Below, in pieces: positions 1-13,169 of a stretch of 64,000 nt of DNA (position 1 is its first letter; the number at the start of each line of letters is the position of its first letter). A program made the position numbers and the translations under genes. Under the pieces are notes generated by a model. That model was not told the DNA's origin and did no database searches. It was given only the letters and a program-made list of their open reading frames with translations. The stretch comes from Prunus persica (taxonomy: Eukaryota; Streptophyta; Magnoliopsida; Rosales; Rosaceae). Where the stretch lies: NCBI RefSeq assembly GCF_000346465.2, contig NC_034009.1:3673803-3737802 (forward strand), read 5' to 3'.

Positions 1-213
1 TCATGTTCATAGTAAACACAAGTTCAAATACAATTAGGAAGCGTTTACAAATTTTGTGAAGAAGATGAAAGCACAAGGTCTTCAATGATGGAGTGACTTC
101 TTCTCCTATTTGGTATCCTCTTTCTTGCTTGGTTGCACCTTTGCTCTCCTTTCTCTAGCTCCAATCTCAGAAATTCCAAAAGTGTTGACAATGTGTGGAA
201 TGATTCAGCAGAA

Positions 214-285
<72 letters not shown>

Positions 286-942
286 TCACCAATCCATAGG
301 ATACTCCACCTTTTCCTAAAGTCTTTGAAAATTTTGATGATAAGGCTAAATTGACTATTTATCCGGATGCTAAATTGGGTGAAAAATTAGTTAGGAGAGT
401 GAAGTTCGATTGGGGCGATAGTTCGGGGGATAAAAACAACTAAAAATCCTTGAAAATTATCTATAAGTTTATGGGCAAATCACCAATTAACCCTAAAAAA
501 TTATTACTTCAAAGGCTTGAGGCCTTCTTTTTTATGTTATTTATTTCACATTTCTAACAAGGGTATAATTGAAAAATTAAACAAAGTTTGCTTTCCAATC
601 CTATACAAATCAAACGTGGAAAAGAAAATAAAGTGGTATTTCCTTATTACTTTCTATCATTATCAAACATGAGAAATAAATCTTCCATTTCTCATCTATA
701 AAAAAAAAAACATTGAAAATGTTTCTCATCAAATACTTTCCATGGTGGGAGGCCCGAAAGTGTATACTTACTTGTTTATGTTTTTATTTATCAATTTCGG
801 ATTTAGGGAAATAAAATAAACAAATGAGGCTGAAATGCTTAGGCCCATTCTTTCTATATGGAATGTAGTCCCAGCCCAACAAGGGATAAGGATATTAGAT
901 AACATCTGAACGGAAAAGAAGAGCTCTCCGGACTCTCCATTG
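1..942. other. Intergenic region upstream of the protease gene
   Basis: No convincing coding sequence is seen here. The main landmark is a long CT microsatellite. The last 100 bases before the protease ATG include a GGCCCA-type motif near 841 and a CT-rich leader, which fits a plant promoter and 5' UTR. I see no clear TATA box. Confidence 0.5.
217..280. repeat. (CT)32 microsatellite
   Basis: An uninterrupted run of about 32 CT units. It gives spurious Ser-Leu or Glu-Arg repeat reading frames on the two strands, and these are not genes. Confidence 0.97.
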
Positions 943-3900
943 ATGGAGGTCCTCGCCAGCTCTGCAACTGCTTCTTCATGCCCTCATTTCATAATCTCCA
1001 ACATGTACAAGAACCCTAACTCCGCCTCCATGGCTACCACTCCTCAGGTACTCTCTCTCTCATTGATTTCTATCTGGTTGACGGCTCATTTTAGCTCTCT
1101 TTCAGCGGGCATGACCAGCAATTATGAAATTAGAGAACAGCTTAATTGTCAGTTTATTCTCTATTCATAAAATTCAAACCTTTTGCTTTCTTCTTTCTTT
1201 GGGTCAAATTGTCTTGAACGCTGAATATTTTTGCACTTGGCTTGCTTTGCTTTACAACATGTTACGTCTAAACAACTGAGTATAGTTTTCATTACTTTGA
1301 CTCATTTTGACAGGAAAGGCATTTAATTTCCTGATCATTTTTGCTACATTATGGCATTTAGATTGCTTTCCCTCAAGTTAGAACAAAAAGTGAAATCCAT
1401 TCAGGTAGTTGGTAATATCTTGTAATAGTCACAATTTTATGTTGGAAATGAATCCAAAAGAGGCCTAGTGTCTTCTGAAAGATTTAAGATACTGCTCTAT
1501 AATGTATGCTGAGCGCTATCTAATTGTAATGGTAACTCCATCAATTTATAATTTTCAATTGGACTCTTTGCAGTTGCTGCAACGGAAGTATGCACCAGTA
1601 AGGATTGTAGAAGCTCGAGCAAAGGCTCCCTTAATGTATTTGAAGATTACATCCTTTAAGAGACTATTAAATTATGGTAATACGGATAGGGCCTTGCTTT
1701 TACCGATATGCAGGCTCAACCAGAGTTTCTTTTCTCAGTGTAGTTTGTTTTCAGTACGCTATAGTAAGCTCAAGAAAAAACTTCGATTGAAGAAATATGC
1801 TGGCAGTCTCCATAAAGTGATAAGTTATTCAGAAAAAATTGGACATCATGCTTTTGTTCGATTCGTTGTTGCACTGATGGTGGTCATGTCAGTTTCTGTT
1901 TCCGTTAGCGAGAGTCCATCATGTAAGTTTACTTTTTATGGTAATGCAGTAGTGAGAGCCACAAATTGTGCAATGGTGAGAGAATTTACTTCTTGTTCTT
2001 TTATTTACTTGCGTAGGGGCTCTCACTGAAGAGAATCTTCTGTTCTTAGAGGCATGGAGGATGATTGACCGTGCATATGTTGACAAAAGTTTCAATGGAC
2101 AAAGTTGGTTTCGATACAGAGAAAATGCACTGCGCAATGAGCCGATGAACACGCGAGAAGAGACATGTACGGATTCCATCCTTTTAGTAGTCACTACATA
2201 CTGTATTTTCCTACATCTTCCTATATTAAAAATAGTTTGAAATAATCCAAGGCTGTTCTTTAAAAGGACACCTCTATAAGGTTCCTTGGAATTCAATTAA
2301 TAAATAGTTTTGTACTATAGACTTCTGCACATACTACCATATGTGACTTGAAACATGTTGGGATTATTTGGTTCTTCCGACCCCTTGGTTGCAGAAACTT
2401 TATGACGATCTCTAATGTCTGCTCCAAATAGAGTACTTTTAATTTCATTGTTCCAGCTTGAGAGTTTTCAAGATTTACTGATCATAGCGTACCAAAGCCT
2501 CAATTCACTTGCCAGGTGGGAGATATCACCAAAAACTCTAAAATAAGATGCCATAATAAAAGCAGCACAACTTTTATAAGAAGAAAATATAAGAATTAAG
2601 GCTGAGCTGAAAAACTTTGCAACTTCAAAGGACTGGTCCATGAACTTCCGTTTTCTTCAAGAAGCAGTAGATTTGGGCTTGAAATATGCCAACTATTTTG
2701 GGCCATCCCCAGGGGTTAGCCTGGTAATTATCCAGTACATGTAGGATGGGGGGCTACACATACCTGGAAAATAGTCAGGTACTAAAAAATATGTGGCTAC
2801 CTCATGAAGATGAAGCCAAAATTTTAAAAAGAAGCGAAATGAGTAATAAGGTAGGTGAGTTGTCATGTAAATTGTTTCAATATTGCATAGTGTTATATTA
2901 TTAAGCTGTATTTGGGTGCTTATCAATATGAATAAACTTCATCCCTGTTAGTGTACTTCATTTAGTTGAAAGTACTATATTGTCTTTCCAGTTTCCCCAA
3001 CTAAATCCTAATGGCGTATTTACAATCAGATATGGCAATAAAGAAGATGCTTGCCACATTGGAGGATCCTTTCACTCGATTTCTGGAACCTGAAAAGTTA
3101 AAGAGTCTACGGGTACAAGGATTTATCTTCTTATGGTCTTAGTGTATTGCATTTTGGCCTGAATAATAATGTGACACTCTATTAGATACCACATTAAATA
3201 CAATCTCTACCTGTTAGTTTTAGATAGCATTTCTTCAGTGAAATTTCAATATAGATACTGTCCCTAAAATCTGTTTATATCTTCTTTGAAGGCAGTCTGG
3301 GACTCAAGGTGCTCTTACAGGCGTAGGGCTGTCAATTGGCTACCCTACAAAATTTGATGGATCACCTGCTGGTCTTCTTGTTATTTCAGCTTCTCCAGGA
3401 GGTCCAGCAAACAAGGCTGGCATCTTGTCTGGGGATGTTATTCTTGCAATTGATGATACAAGTACAGAAACAATGGGTGTATATGATGCAGCAGAGCGGT
3501 TACAGTAAGTTTCTTACCCACTTAACCTGTTGAATTAGATTTCGCCTCAAATAATTAGGTTCTAATAAGGAAATGCAATTATAACATGGCTTACAATAGT
3601 ATGTATTTCATTTGCAATTTATCATTGAAATATTCCTTTATTTTATCTGACATGGACATACGCAAAAGACACTGTAGTTTTCCTGTCAATTTCTTTCTGA
3701 TCTTGCTGATAGTTGTTTATTTGTTTCTTAGTTTTGAACTGTGGAAAATAAAATTTACCAAGTGACAGTTATAAATTGTGCTAAAAGTTTGTTATGCTAT
3801 CTAATGGCTATATTACTAACTACCCATCAAGTACTAGGATATTTATTTGTGGATCAGTCACCAAATCTGTAGTTGAAAGCCATATCAGTTAACTTTCTGG

Positions 3901-5025
3901 AGAAGCTCGCTATCTTGAGGTCTTTGAATTTTTGAGTGCCATTGTCCGATTCCTTGTAATTGAAATAAGTTGTTTCAGAATCAGGACTTCTCTTTCCCAT
4001 TAAATTCATTTATTTATTTATAACACATTTTTCCTACTTGTATAGGGGATCTGAAGGAAGTTCAGTGAAATTGACCGTTCGTAGTGGACCTGAAATAAAG
4101 CACCTGGATTTGATGTAGGTTCAGTTCTTCATTAATCCCTTCAGAAAGCCTGTTATCTCATTATACAGGGAATTATTTTTTCTTTTCTTCTCAAGGAAAT
4201 ACAATTTTGCATTCCCAAAAGTGTTTGAAGATTTATTGCTTTGATAAAATTAAGCTGAAAAAGCTTCAATATTGATATTCAGTTCATGGTGACATTTTAA
4301 AAATGCTTTTGGGCTGGTTGTCATTGTGGCTGGAAATTGAGCTCAGTGTTTAACCAAAGTCATCGTATTCGCTTTGACACTTGAGCAACTTCTAGGGGTT
4401 AGCACTTAGGAGCGGGGTGAATTTTCTTTTTTTTAAAATTATCTTTTGTCTGAATCTTCTGTCCTTTCTTTTTCATTATTTAAAATACTTTAAATTACTT
4501 TTTGCTGCCTTTAGGCGGGAGAAAGTTTCACTGAATCCAGTAACATCAAGACTATGTGCGATGCCTGCTTCGGGAAAGGATTCCCTTAGGATTGGCTATA
4601 TCAAACTAACATCGTTCAATCAAAATGCATCTGGTAAGCTGAACTAGTAGCTGTTATCGGTTAGGTTTTTCAAGGAGTGGTACCTAAATCAAATATATAT
4701 ATATATATATATATATTTAATAAATAAGTTAGGAAATGTATTTCTATTCATAAAAGCAAGGTCTATTTTTCTAGTTTATTTACAGAAATTATATAAGTTG
4801 TGTCTCATGTGGCAGAACTCAGAATTTTACTGTGTTGTTTTGATCAATTATGTTCTCAATTCCCCTACCATTGATAGACGAATTTGGCTCTCCTGTGTAT
4901 GGTTTTCAAGGAACATTGTTCATTTTGTTTAGAATTTTATTGACTTATTCTTTCACAATCTCATTTAGTAATTTGAAATGGTTTGAGCTCTTTTTGCATT
5001 GTTTTTGGTTTCTATTTTCATCCTT

Positions 5026-5091
<66 letters not shown>

Positions 5092-7461
5092 TAGAATGTG
5101 TTCTCATTATTATTTAAACCATTATATCTGTTCTCTCTGCTCTCTCCCTTGCCTCTCTCCTCTTTTTAATTAAAAGAACACAGATTTAAAGCATTACCAA
5201 AGGAGCTCATACTTCTGAGTGTCAATTTCTGCAATTTGGTTTAACAACTTGCATGCTGTGTAGGTGCTGTCAAGGAAGCAATTAATACTCTAAGGACTAA
5301 TAATGTTAATGCCTTTGTGTTGGATCTTCGAGACAATAGGTGATTATCTTTCAACCTTGGTCTTGTAAACTTTGCCCTTTGGCAGGCTTTCTGAATGCTC
5401 AAGTTTTCTTAAATTTGGTGCAGTGGTGGTCTTTTTCCAGAAGGAATTGAAATTGCCAAGATTTGGTAAGTTACACTAGAGAATTGTGGCAAACTTAATA
5501 CTGCATGCCTTTAAGTCTTACACTTTCGTGGTGCCTTTCGAAGTTGTATATGTTAGCATTCATTTTGTATGCACATGAAGGTTTTGAACTCGTATTTCAT
5601 ATGCACAAATACAAGAAACCAATTCTCTACAATTCATTTCGTTGAAAGCCATTTTAATGCATTAGAGCCTAAAAGGGATTTATGTGATCTGCTGGGCGTG
5701 TGAGATGTGGACGTGTAGGATTCACACATTTCAAGAAATGTGGAAAGTCACGTTTTGGGAGACAGTTTATTTCTTTTCCAAGGGTTTTCCTTTTTACTTG
5801 AGTTGTCACATCCATACGTCATTGTTTTGATTAAGCATCAAAGTTTTGAAAGTGTGATGTTTCAGGGTTATGCTATAATAGTGTCTTTTGCAGTTAAAAA
5901 CAACACAAGATCAGTTAATGCTGTTTGTTGGTATGGGTTTTTTCTTTGTATGGAACACTGGTTGCATAAATTGTATCCATGTATATTAAGAGATACTGAC
6001 AAAATGAATTTCAAGTTAAAAGCTGTAAGAAACATGCCAACGATTTTTAGATTTCATTAAGGATTAAAAAAGAGAAGACATGCTTCTTTCTCATTATTCA
6101 ACCGAACGATGTTTATGATTAAGTTAAGCTCAAAGTTTTGAAACTGTGATGTTTCAGTGTTATGCTGTAATAGTGTCATTTGCAGTTAAAAACAACACAA
6201 GATCAGTAAATGCTGTTTGTTGGTATGGTTTTTTTTTTTTTTTCTTTTTCTGGAACATGTGGTGGATAAATTGTATCCATGTATAATAAGAGATACTGAC
6301 GAAATGAATTTTAAGTTAAAAGTTGTAAGAAACATGCCTAAGATTCTTAGATTGCATAAAGGGTTAAAAAAGAGAAAACTTGCTTCTTTCCTCATTATTC
6401 AACCCAAACGATGTTTAAGAAGAAAACCCATTAAAGCAACCAGATTACTACATCATTGCTTGAGGTCTTTTGATTATTAATATTCTAATCTGTTATGTTT
6501 GATCCAAATTTCTGCAGCACAAACTTCTATAATCGAGTTTCGGTTTTTTATTTTTTATTTTTTAAAAAGACATTGTTAGTCTTTCAAAATTAAGCTTACG
6601 CTGCATTATGTCAGGTCCAGTATATTCTAAGTTTTCACAATTAGATGCTGCCTTCCAGGTTGGACAAAGGTGTGATTGTATATATATGTGATAGTCGTGG
6701 TGTTCGAGATATATACGACACTGATGGAAGCAAAGCAGTGGCACCGTCAGAACCCTTGGCTGTGCTGGTATACTTCTATACATTATACAATGAACTAGAT
6801 TTGTTCAATTATATTCCGTGATACATAGGCAAACATTTGCAAATGTTATTATTAATGGTGCAGAGTTGTCATCATTTTGACCATCTGTCATCAAGCTCGG
6901 GCCTGTCTCTCTATACTGTTTAATAGTGGACCCACTTTTTGATTTTTGATATTTTATCTTATTAACAGAGAGCCTTGCTATAGTTGCATCCATGTTTTAT
7001 TGCTTTAGAATGTGACATTCTTGAAAAGTGGGTAATTTAAATTCTAGGATTCATTGTTATTTCCCTTTCTGATTTTAATATTGAGTGGTGTTTTCAAGTG
7101 CTTTCCCATGAAATATTATCTTTAAAGAATTGTGTGGTCAAAAATTGGTGTATGTATCTTCTGAGATTTCTTCAGGTGAATAAGGGCACAGCTAGTGCAA
7201 GTGAAATATTAGCCGGGGCATTGAAAGACAATAAACGTGCGGTGTTGTTTGGAGAGCCCACATTTGGGAAAGGGTAAATTTTTTTTTTTTTACTCTACAC
7301 AGTTCCTATAAATATAATCATGCATTCCTGACTTGAGCCATCCATCCCAATATGCAGGAAGATTCAGTCAGTTTTTGAGCTGTCTGATGGCTCCGGGTTG
7401 GTTGTTACAGTTGCTCGTTATGAGACACCTGCTCACACAGATATTGATAAGGTCTGATGCT

Positions 7462-7522
<61 letters not shown>

Positions 7523-7713
7523 TAACTCTGTTCTCTCTCTCTCTCTCTCGCTCTCGCTCTCTCAATTAACTTTACCCACATTGCTTCTTATAGGTTGGTG
7601 TGGTTCCAGACCATCCCTTGCCAACCTCATTCCCTAAAGATGAGGAGGCATTTTGTAACTGCCTCCAAGATCCTGCATCTGCTTGCAACAAGGTCGAGCT
7701 GTTTGCAAGATGA
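943..7713 (+). CDS. CTPA: Chloroplast carboxyl-terminal processing protease (CtpA-type, S41A)
   Basis: Exons: 943-1047, 1574-1922, 2017-2166, 3030-3112, 3296-3504, 4046-4114, 4515-4633, 5264-5339, 5424-5465, 6659-6767, 7176-7273, 7358-7451, 7594-7713. All junctions are GT/AG and in phase, giving 540 residues. In order there is a basic, Ser-rich plastid transit region, a hydrophobic stretch at about 129-147 that looks like a lumenal targeting or membrane segment, the N-terminal helical domain from Trp152, a PDZ domain at about 237-320 and the S41 catalytic core. The catalytic Ser is Ser444 (GTASASEI), with Lys469 (FGKGKIQ) 25 residues later and Gln473, matching the known Ser-Lys spacing of D1 processing proteases. 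The family trims the C terminus of photosystem II protein D1 in the thylakoid lumen. Plants have several paralogues. This one looks like the CTPA1/CTPA2 group, but which one is not certain. The gene appears intact. Confidence 0.95.
4696..5087. repeat. Intronic microsatellites (TA)n and (TA)n(GA)n
   Basis: In the intron after protease exon 7 there is a TA run near 4696-4717 and a compound TA then GA run at about 5026-5087. They lie well away from the splice sites. Confidence 0.85.
5830..6415. repeat. Tandem direct duplication inside a protease intron
   Basis: Two adjacent copies of a unit of about 292 bases fill half of the intron between protease exons 9 and 10. Copy 1 is about 5830-6120 and copy 2 about 6121-6415. 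Both contain CAAAGTTTTGAAA, then GTTAAAAACAACACAAGATC, then TAAATTGTATCCATGTATA in the same order. They differ by scattered substitutions and a longer T run in copy 2, so this is an old duplication. Confidence 0.85.
7467..7562. repeat. Paired (CT)n microsatellites in the last protease intron
   Basis: Two CT runs (7467-7516 and about 7532-7562) are separated by a short ATCAATTAACTCTG spacer. That spacer partly recurs after the second run, so a small block was probably duplicated. The runs end 31 bases before the acceptor of the final exon. Confidence 0.9.
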
Positions 7714-8452
7714 CAGTATCCCCTTTGAAGACAAGACCTTCCTTTTTCTTTTTGTGCATTAGCATTGTTTACAGTACAGGAAATTGACAATTTTTTGTTT
7801 TCATGTGTAGTTTGACATTCTTTCAAGGTTTTATTTGTTTATGTAATGTCACATATTCAATGTCTGGGTAGAACCAAGATGGTAAACAAATTGCAAATAT
7901 TTGATTAAAATCAATTAAAGAAATTTACCATGTCAATGTGGATTAGTTGTGCCACTGTCTTGCAACCCACAGAGAACAAATGCTTATTTTGTTTATTTAT
8001 TTAATTATCCAATGAAAGTCATTTCCAGGTAGAATATTTAGATTTACCTCGTCTTGGAACTGTAAACCACAAATTTCTGCAGTTATCTAAACTGTACCAT
8101 AAGAAGAGAAAATTCCTTATGAGATAAATACCAAATTCTACACTGTATGGAACAAAATGTACCATGAACTTGTACTTTGAGTATATACATGGCGTATGGA
8201 TACTGATAGAGCCTCAGCATCCAAGCTAGACGTACGAAGAAAATGGCTTAATTATGCCATCGAAAACCATCGTGTACACAAATTGGCTCTGTCTGAAACT
8301 TGATTCCTTGATCTTAGCTTCAACTGATGTAAACGGGATCCGAAGGTCGTGTAAGAGGAGGAGCAAAAAGCCTTGTAGTGCTTGATCTCTACACTTCCAG
8401 GCCAACCAGTGAAAGTCATTCTCCAGGTTGACAGCGGGTTTGTATTCTCTAT
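7714..8452. other. Convergent 3' regions of the protease and the - strand membrane gene
   Basis: About 740 bases between the stop codons of two convergent genes. The sequence is AT-rich without transposon signatures or a plausible reading frame. It most likely holds the two 3' UTRs. Confidence 0.5.
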
Positions 8453-9754
8453 TCACCAAAACATCTTTGTCCATGAACCCAAAAATGGAAAAACAGCAAT
8501 CAACAACCTAAACAGCAGAGGTGTGTCACTTTTCCTTTCTCTCTTACTCAACTTACCCTTCCCCATCGGCTTTCTTCGAGATTGCCTCCGTGCAGATTCA
8601 GTTCTTTCAAGATCATCCCACCCACCAAGACCTGATGCATTTTGGCCACTATTATCAACTGAGACATCATTGCCTACTACCCAAGATTGATAATCCATCT
8701 TTTTGTTGCTAGTTTCTTGTTCTTCATCCATTTTAACGTTATCTACAGTGCTGGCAAATGGTTTCCTTCTCCTCCTGGTCTTGGACTTACGTTTTGGCCT
8801 ACTTTGTGTTCCTCCCCACAACTTCTCAAATGCCAGTGAAAATGCTGACTGACAAAGGGGGAATGCTAAAGCCATGAGGAAAGCTTTTGCACCCGTAGAC
8901 AGCAGCAAAGATACGATAATAGCTGGAAATGCCCAACCATAGGATCTGAACACCTGCACCCACCAAAAAGCAAATATATTTCATCTTACAAAATTTTTGT
9001 TAAGAAGGCTTTTGTTTAACTTCTAACTCTGGATACAACACATGGAAAGATGCCCAAAGCAGCCAAAGATAACAAAGAACAGAACACAATATCCAGTTTT
9101 CACAGTGATTTCTATCATTTGAGCTTGAACCTGATATGGGGGCATTCACACATATGGGAAATGCAAGTATCATGACAATAGGAAGAAAAAAAAAAAAAAG
9201 AGCTTCCTCTCATTGAAACAAACAACAAAACCCAGCTAAAGCATTGATGCATTTTAATACTTAAAACATCTGGGTTTTTTTTTCTTTCTTTTGTTTTTGT
9301 TTTTGGACAAGTCAAACCAAAAATTGCAACATCCCAAATCGCAATTTATACAAATAACCAAAAATGAAGTGAAAGTTAGAACCTTGAGAATCCAGACACT
9401 ATCAATGGCTTCATCCAAGATTCCACCAGAGCCTTCCTCCATCTCCGACTCCGAGTAATCATCTGACCACCACCGCCTTTTCTTCTTCTCTTTACTTCCA
9501 TTGTAATTGTAGTCTTCTTCTTCTTCTTCGTCGCCATCAGCATCTTCTTCTTCTTCTTTGTTGCCTTTGTCTCTTAAATTAAAACCGAATCTTTGGGACC
9601 GAATGGTTTCGGCATTGGAATCCCAACGACGGTACTTAGGAGTGTAGGAGCGACTTGGTTGAGACGAAGGAAGTGGGTTTTGAAAGAGAGAGTGAAAGGA
9701 ATATTTGGGTCGCCATGGATGAGGCTGTGTGAGAAGGAGGACACTGCTCTCCAT
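8453..9754 (-). CDS. Plastid-like membrane protein of unknown function
   Basis: Two exons on the minus strand, 9754-9383 and 8953-8453, joined by a phase-0 GT/AG intron, give 290 residues. The N terminus is rich in Ser, Gln and Pro with basic residues and few acids, like a chloroplast transit peptide. It is followed by a very acidic, Glu-rich low-complexity stretch at about 69-82 encoded by a GAA-type repeat, then a basic KKKRRWWSDD segment. After the splice there is a hydrophobic segment (AFPAIIVSLLLSTGAKAFLM) and a second short one near the C terminus (LLFRLLIAVFPFLGSW), with an Arg/Lys-rich linker between them. I do not recognise a named family. The start was chosen because it is the first ATG of the open frame. 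Further 3' exons cannot be excluded. Confidence 0.75.
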
Positions 9755-9924
9755 TGGCGGTGTGAGCTTCCATTTGCCACGTTCTTGTTATCTTTTGTCC
9801 AATTAAAACATCTCCAACTTTATTACCCAAAAAAAAATCTTTAATTCTTTCTCGGTCACAAAAATAAATTCCGAACTTTTTGGCAAAGCCGCGATTTCTT
9901 TTATTTTCTTTAAAGATAATAAAA

Positions 9925-12749
9925 GGGAAATTCTATATGAACCCTATTATTTGCTCTTTACACTCCATAATTTTTTACACCCCATTAAATTTTAATAAAA
10001 TTTTAAATTACTCATTATATCCTTTTTTTTTTCCTAAATTGCCCTCATGAACCCCATTCCCTAACTCACTATGTAAACCCTATCCCATATCATACACCAC
10101 CTATCAAAAACCCCCTTCCCTTTCAAACACACCCCCTTTGAAATCAAAACCACCCCATCTGATATCAAGCCCCACCCTATCGAAAATTCCCTCCTCTTGC
10201 AAACACACCCCATCAAATTTACAACAAGCTCCACCGCACACCCCATCGTCTTTGAAACAGAGTCATCGCCCAACCCATCTCTGCAAACCACCGAACTCCA
10301 TCGCACAATCCATCTCTGCAAACCCGAACCCATCTCTGAAACAGAGCCATCACACCCCACAGCCAACCCCAAATGCCTCACCCCGTCGCAAACCACCATC
10401 TCCTCAACCATCTCAAGCATCCATCACCAATCTGTCAAGTTTTCACAAATCCTTTGAAGAGCCAAGGTTTGATTTCGATTTCGATTTCTATATTTACATT
10501 TCTAAGTGTTGATTAAGCCTACGTTTGATTTCACTTTTGAAAAGCCAAAGTCTGATTTTAATTTTTGATTTCAACGTTGTGGGTGTATGGTTCGAACATG
10601 GTTTTACAAAACTAGAATATAGTTTCGGTGGATTACCACCGAAATGGTTCCGTTGCTTTAGTGGTAGTCCACCGAATTTGAACTTGATCTGTACTAAAAT
10701 TAATTTTACTTTCGGTGGGTTACCACCGAAATCGTTACCTTATTTCAGTGGTAATACACCGAATTTGTTTCTATTTTTTAGGAGATTCCCACCAAATTTA
10801 TTTCTGTTTTTCAGTGGTACTCCAGCAATATGTGTTCTTTTTTCAATGATAATCCACTGAATTTGTTTCCGTTTTTCAGTGATTATCTACCGAATATAGG
10901 AGCGTGACAAACGTATGTTGTCCTTTACTAGGCCGTTCGTGGCATTAGGGGAAATAGCTGCATTGCGTACACGACCTTCCCAAGTTCAACAAGCAGTTGA
11001 GACCTTGCAACAGATTTTAGAGGGTACAAACATACGGTCTACCATGACATATCAATGTCGTCATGGTTAACTGACTTGCTAGCATGCATTTATTAGAACT
11101 CATGAAACTTTTGTTGTTTTGATTAGTTATTGCATGTTTGTATTATTAGAACTCATGGAACTTTTGTTGTTTTGATTAGTTATGAAGTTTGTCCCACTAA
11201 AAAAAGTGAATGTAAAAAAATAAATAGAATTATTAGATCTGGAACTATTTTTGTTTTGATTAGTTATGAAGTTTGTCCCACTAAAAAAAGTGAATATAAG
11301 AAAATAAATAGATTTATTAGTTTTATAATCTCAATTCTGTAATGGGTGCATTTTGGTCAGTCATTAGGATGTCCGTATCTGTAGTAGCTAAATTCTCCAC
11401 TCCCGGAAGTTGTTGAAAAGCATCCATACGCGCTTGGTACCTCGAGTACAAATGTGTTACATTGCATATGTCACTTTGTTCATGCCATATTCTAGAAACT
11501 GGTGGAATAGGATGATCTGGAGACAAATGAATCTACAAACCAAGAATTCATTCATATACGCATAGCATATAAAATTAAACAATGTTGCATAAACAAATAA
11601 ATTCATACCTGGACATAGTGATCATCGTCAACAAAATCAATGGCAATCTCACGTAGCTTGATTTCGCTTGATTGAACTGAGAAAGGAAGAAATGTAAGGC
11701 ATTGACGCATGCTTAGAAGGATTAAAACCACATTATAACATGTGACAATAATAATTTGCATTCGACCTTATATCAGTTGTCTCACTAGACTTGCAAGACT
11801 TATAGTTACCGCTCCTTTCACAGGCAAGTATTACACGAGGTCTCCTCTTGCCCTCACCTCCATAATTAGACATTTTAATTACAATGACAATATTATTCAT
11901 TTTTCCTTGTGCACGAGCCCATCTAAGTAATGCATCTCTACCATTAAATATCTACACATAAAACTCATCTTATTTAAAAATAAAATTTGAAACGTTAATG
12001 CCACGTTAATGATACTAAAAAGGATTTTAGACAAATAATTACCGAATAAATTGTGAATTAATCACTGTAGTCCATTACACATTCTGTTCTCACATTGTTG
12101 CCTTCAGTAGGGGCGTCACCTTATTTTTATTCCTTCAATGGGAGTAAGATCAAAATAGCTTGCATTAAATTTGTGGTCGACAATAAGTTATTGAAAAAAT
12201 AAATAAATTTCGGTTCGATGCCACTGAAACGCAGGTAAAAGTTCGGTACTGAACCACTGAACTACGTTCCATGTTACGGTGGATCTCCACTGAATATTAA
12301 GTTCATAACAGGTCAAACCCAACCGAAAAAGTTGCAACATTTCGGTGGCATCCCACTGAATTTACCTATTGCATTCAGTACTGATGTACTGAACGCAACC
12401 AACGACCATTATGAAATGCTAAACTTGCAAAACCCCAAAAAATAAACTCGTACCTCATTCGAAGCCCTCTCTAACTTCAATCTCACCTTTCATGAATAAA
12501 TACAATGTATATTTTCACAAATATAAACATATAAATCTAGGGTTTAGGGTTTAGGAACATGATAGTTTGAGATTAAAGTCAAACTAGGGTTGCAGGAATA
12601 TATGTGGGGTGTAGTGAGCAATTTTAATTTTAATTTTAAATTTTTTTTGTCCTTAACAGTAATTATATACAAGGGTAAAATAGGTTATTCATGTTTAAAA
12701 TTAGTATGGGGTGTAAAAAGTAAATAATGGGGTGCCAATAAAATCTCCC
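9925..12749. mobile_element. Mutator-like element with 9-bp target site duplication
   Basis: The ends are inverted repeats. The left end begins GGGAAATTCTATATGAACCC and continues to a TTTACACCCCAT-type motif. The reverse complement of the right end begins GGGAGATTTTATTGGCACCC with the same downstream motif. Both ends are flanked by the 9-base direct repeat ATAATAAAA (9916-9924 and 12750-12758), the size typical of Mutator-like elements. The 2825-base body has no intact transposase. It holds a protein fragment on the minus strand and two clusters of short palindromes of the TTCGGTGG/CCACCGAA type (about 10620-10900 and 12205-12400). It also holds a short interstitial telomere-like TTTAGGG repeat near 12537. 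It is probably non-autonomous. Confidence 0.8.
11323..11670 (-). pseudogene. Transposon-associated protein fragment within the Mutator-like element
   Basis: Two open blocks on the minus strand (about 11670-11608 and 11532-11323) translate to a continuous-looking segment with IDFVDDDHYVQ, then SPDHPIPPVSRIWHEQ, then a helical-looking tail. A splice-like GT/AG pair separates them. The pattern (hydrophobic-NxHFVQ, P-IPP, W) resembles the C-terminal part of proteins often carried by plant Mutator-like elements. That match is recalled and not searched. No start codon or upstream domain is present, so it is a remnant or captured fragment. Confidence 0.4.
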
Positions 12750-12804
12750 ATAATAAAAAATTACACCAGCGGTTTCTAGCCAAGTAGAAAATGACATGAC
12801 TTTA

Positions 12805-13166
12805 GGGTCAGTTTGGTATTGTTGTGCTGTTAATATAATCATTATCAGATTTTCTGTGAGAGAAATCAGCTGTGAATGAAAGCAATTTGGCGTTTGGTAA
12901 ACTTTTTATTAAAATTGTTGTTGGTACTAATTCCCGCATAATCAGAAAATGATTCTCGCATAATTATTAAACCCAGCACCTCTTCGAAACTGATTCCTTC
13001 ATAATCAGAAAATGAAAACACTTAATTAGCTGCTTTCCCTTATAGCTTTATCTCACAGCAATTTTTAATAATAAGTGATTTTCTCATAGTTTACCAAATG
13101 GGCTGGGCTTTCCAAAAAAATTTAAAAATCAATTATCACCTCAAATAAGCAATGCCAAACGAGCAC
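12805..13166. mobile_element. Tourist/Harbinger-type MITE
   Basis: Inverted ends GGGTCAGTTTGGTATTG and (reverse complement of the right end) GTGCTCGTTTGGCATTGC are flanked by TTA on both sides (12802-12804 and 13167-13169). GG..GTTTGG ends with a TTA target are typical of PIF/Harbinger MITEs. The 362-base element is AT-rich and non-coding. Confidence 0.75.
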
Positions 13167-13169
13167 TTA

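Noticed and set aside
45..354. Overlapping frames with Ser-Leu or Glu-Arg runs
   Set aside because: They are translations of the CT microsatellite and have no other protein-like content.
10061..10512. Pro/Ser/His-rich frames on both strands inside the Mutator-like element
   Set aside because: Low-complexity C-rich sequence with different frames open on each strand, and no domain or splice logic.
12536..12560. Telomere or chromosome end
   Set aside because: Only about two TTTAGGG units occur inside a transposon. It is a short interstitial motif.
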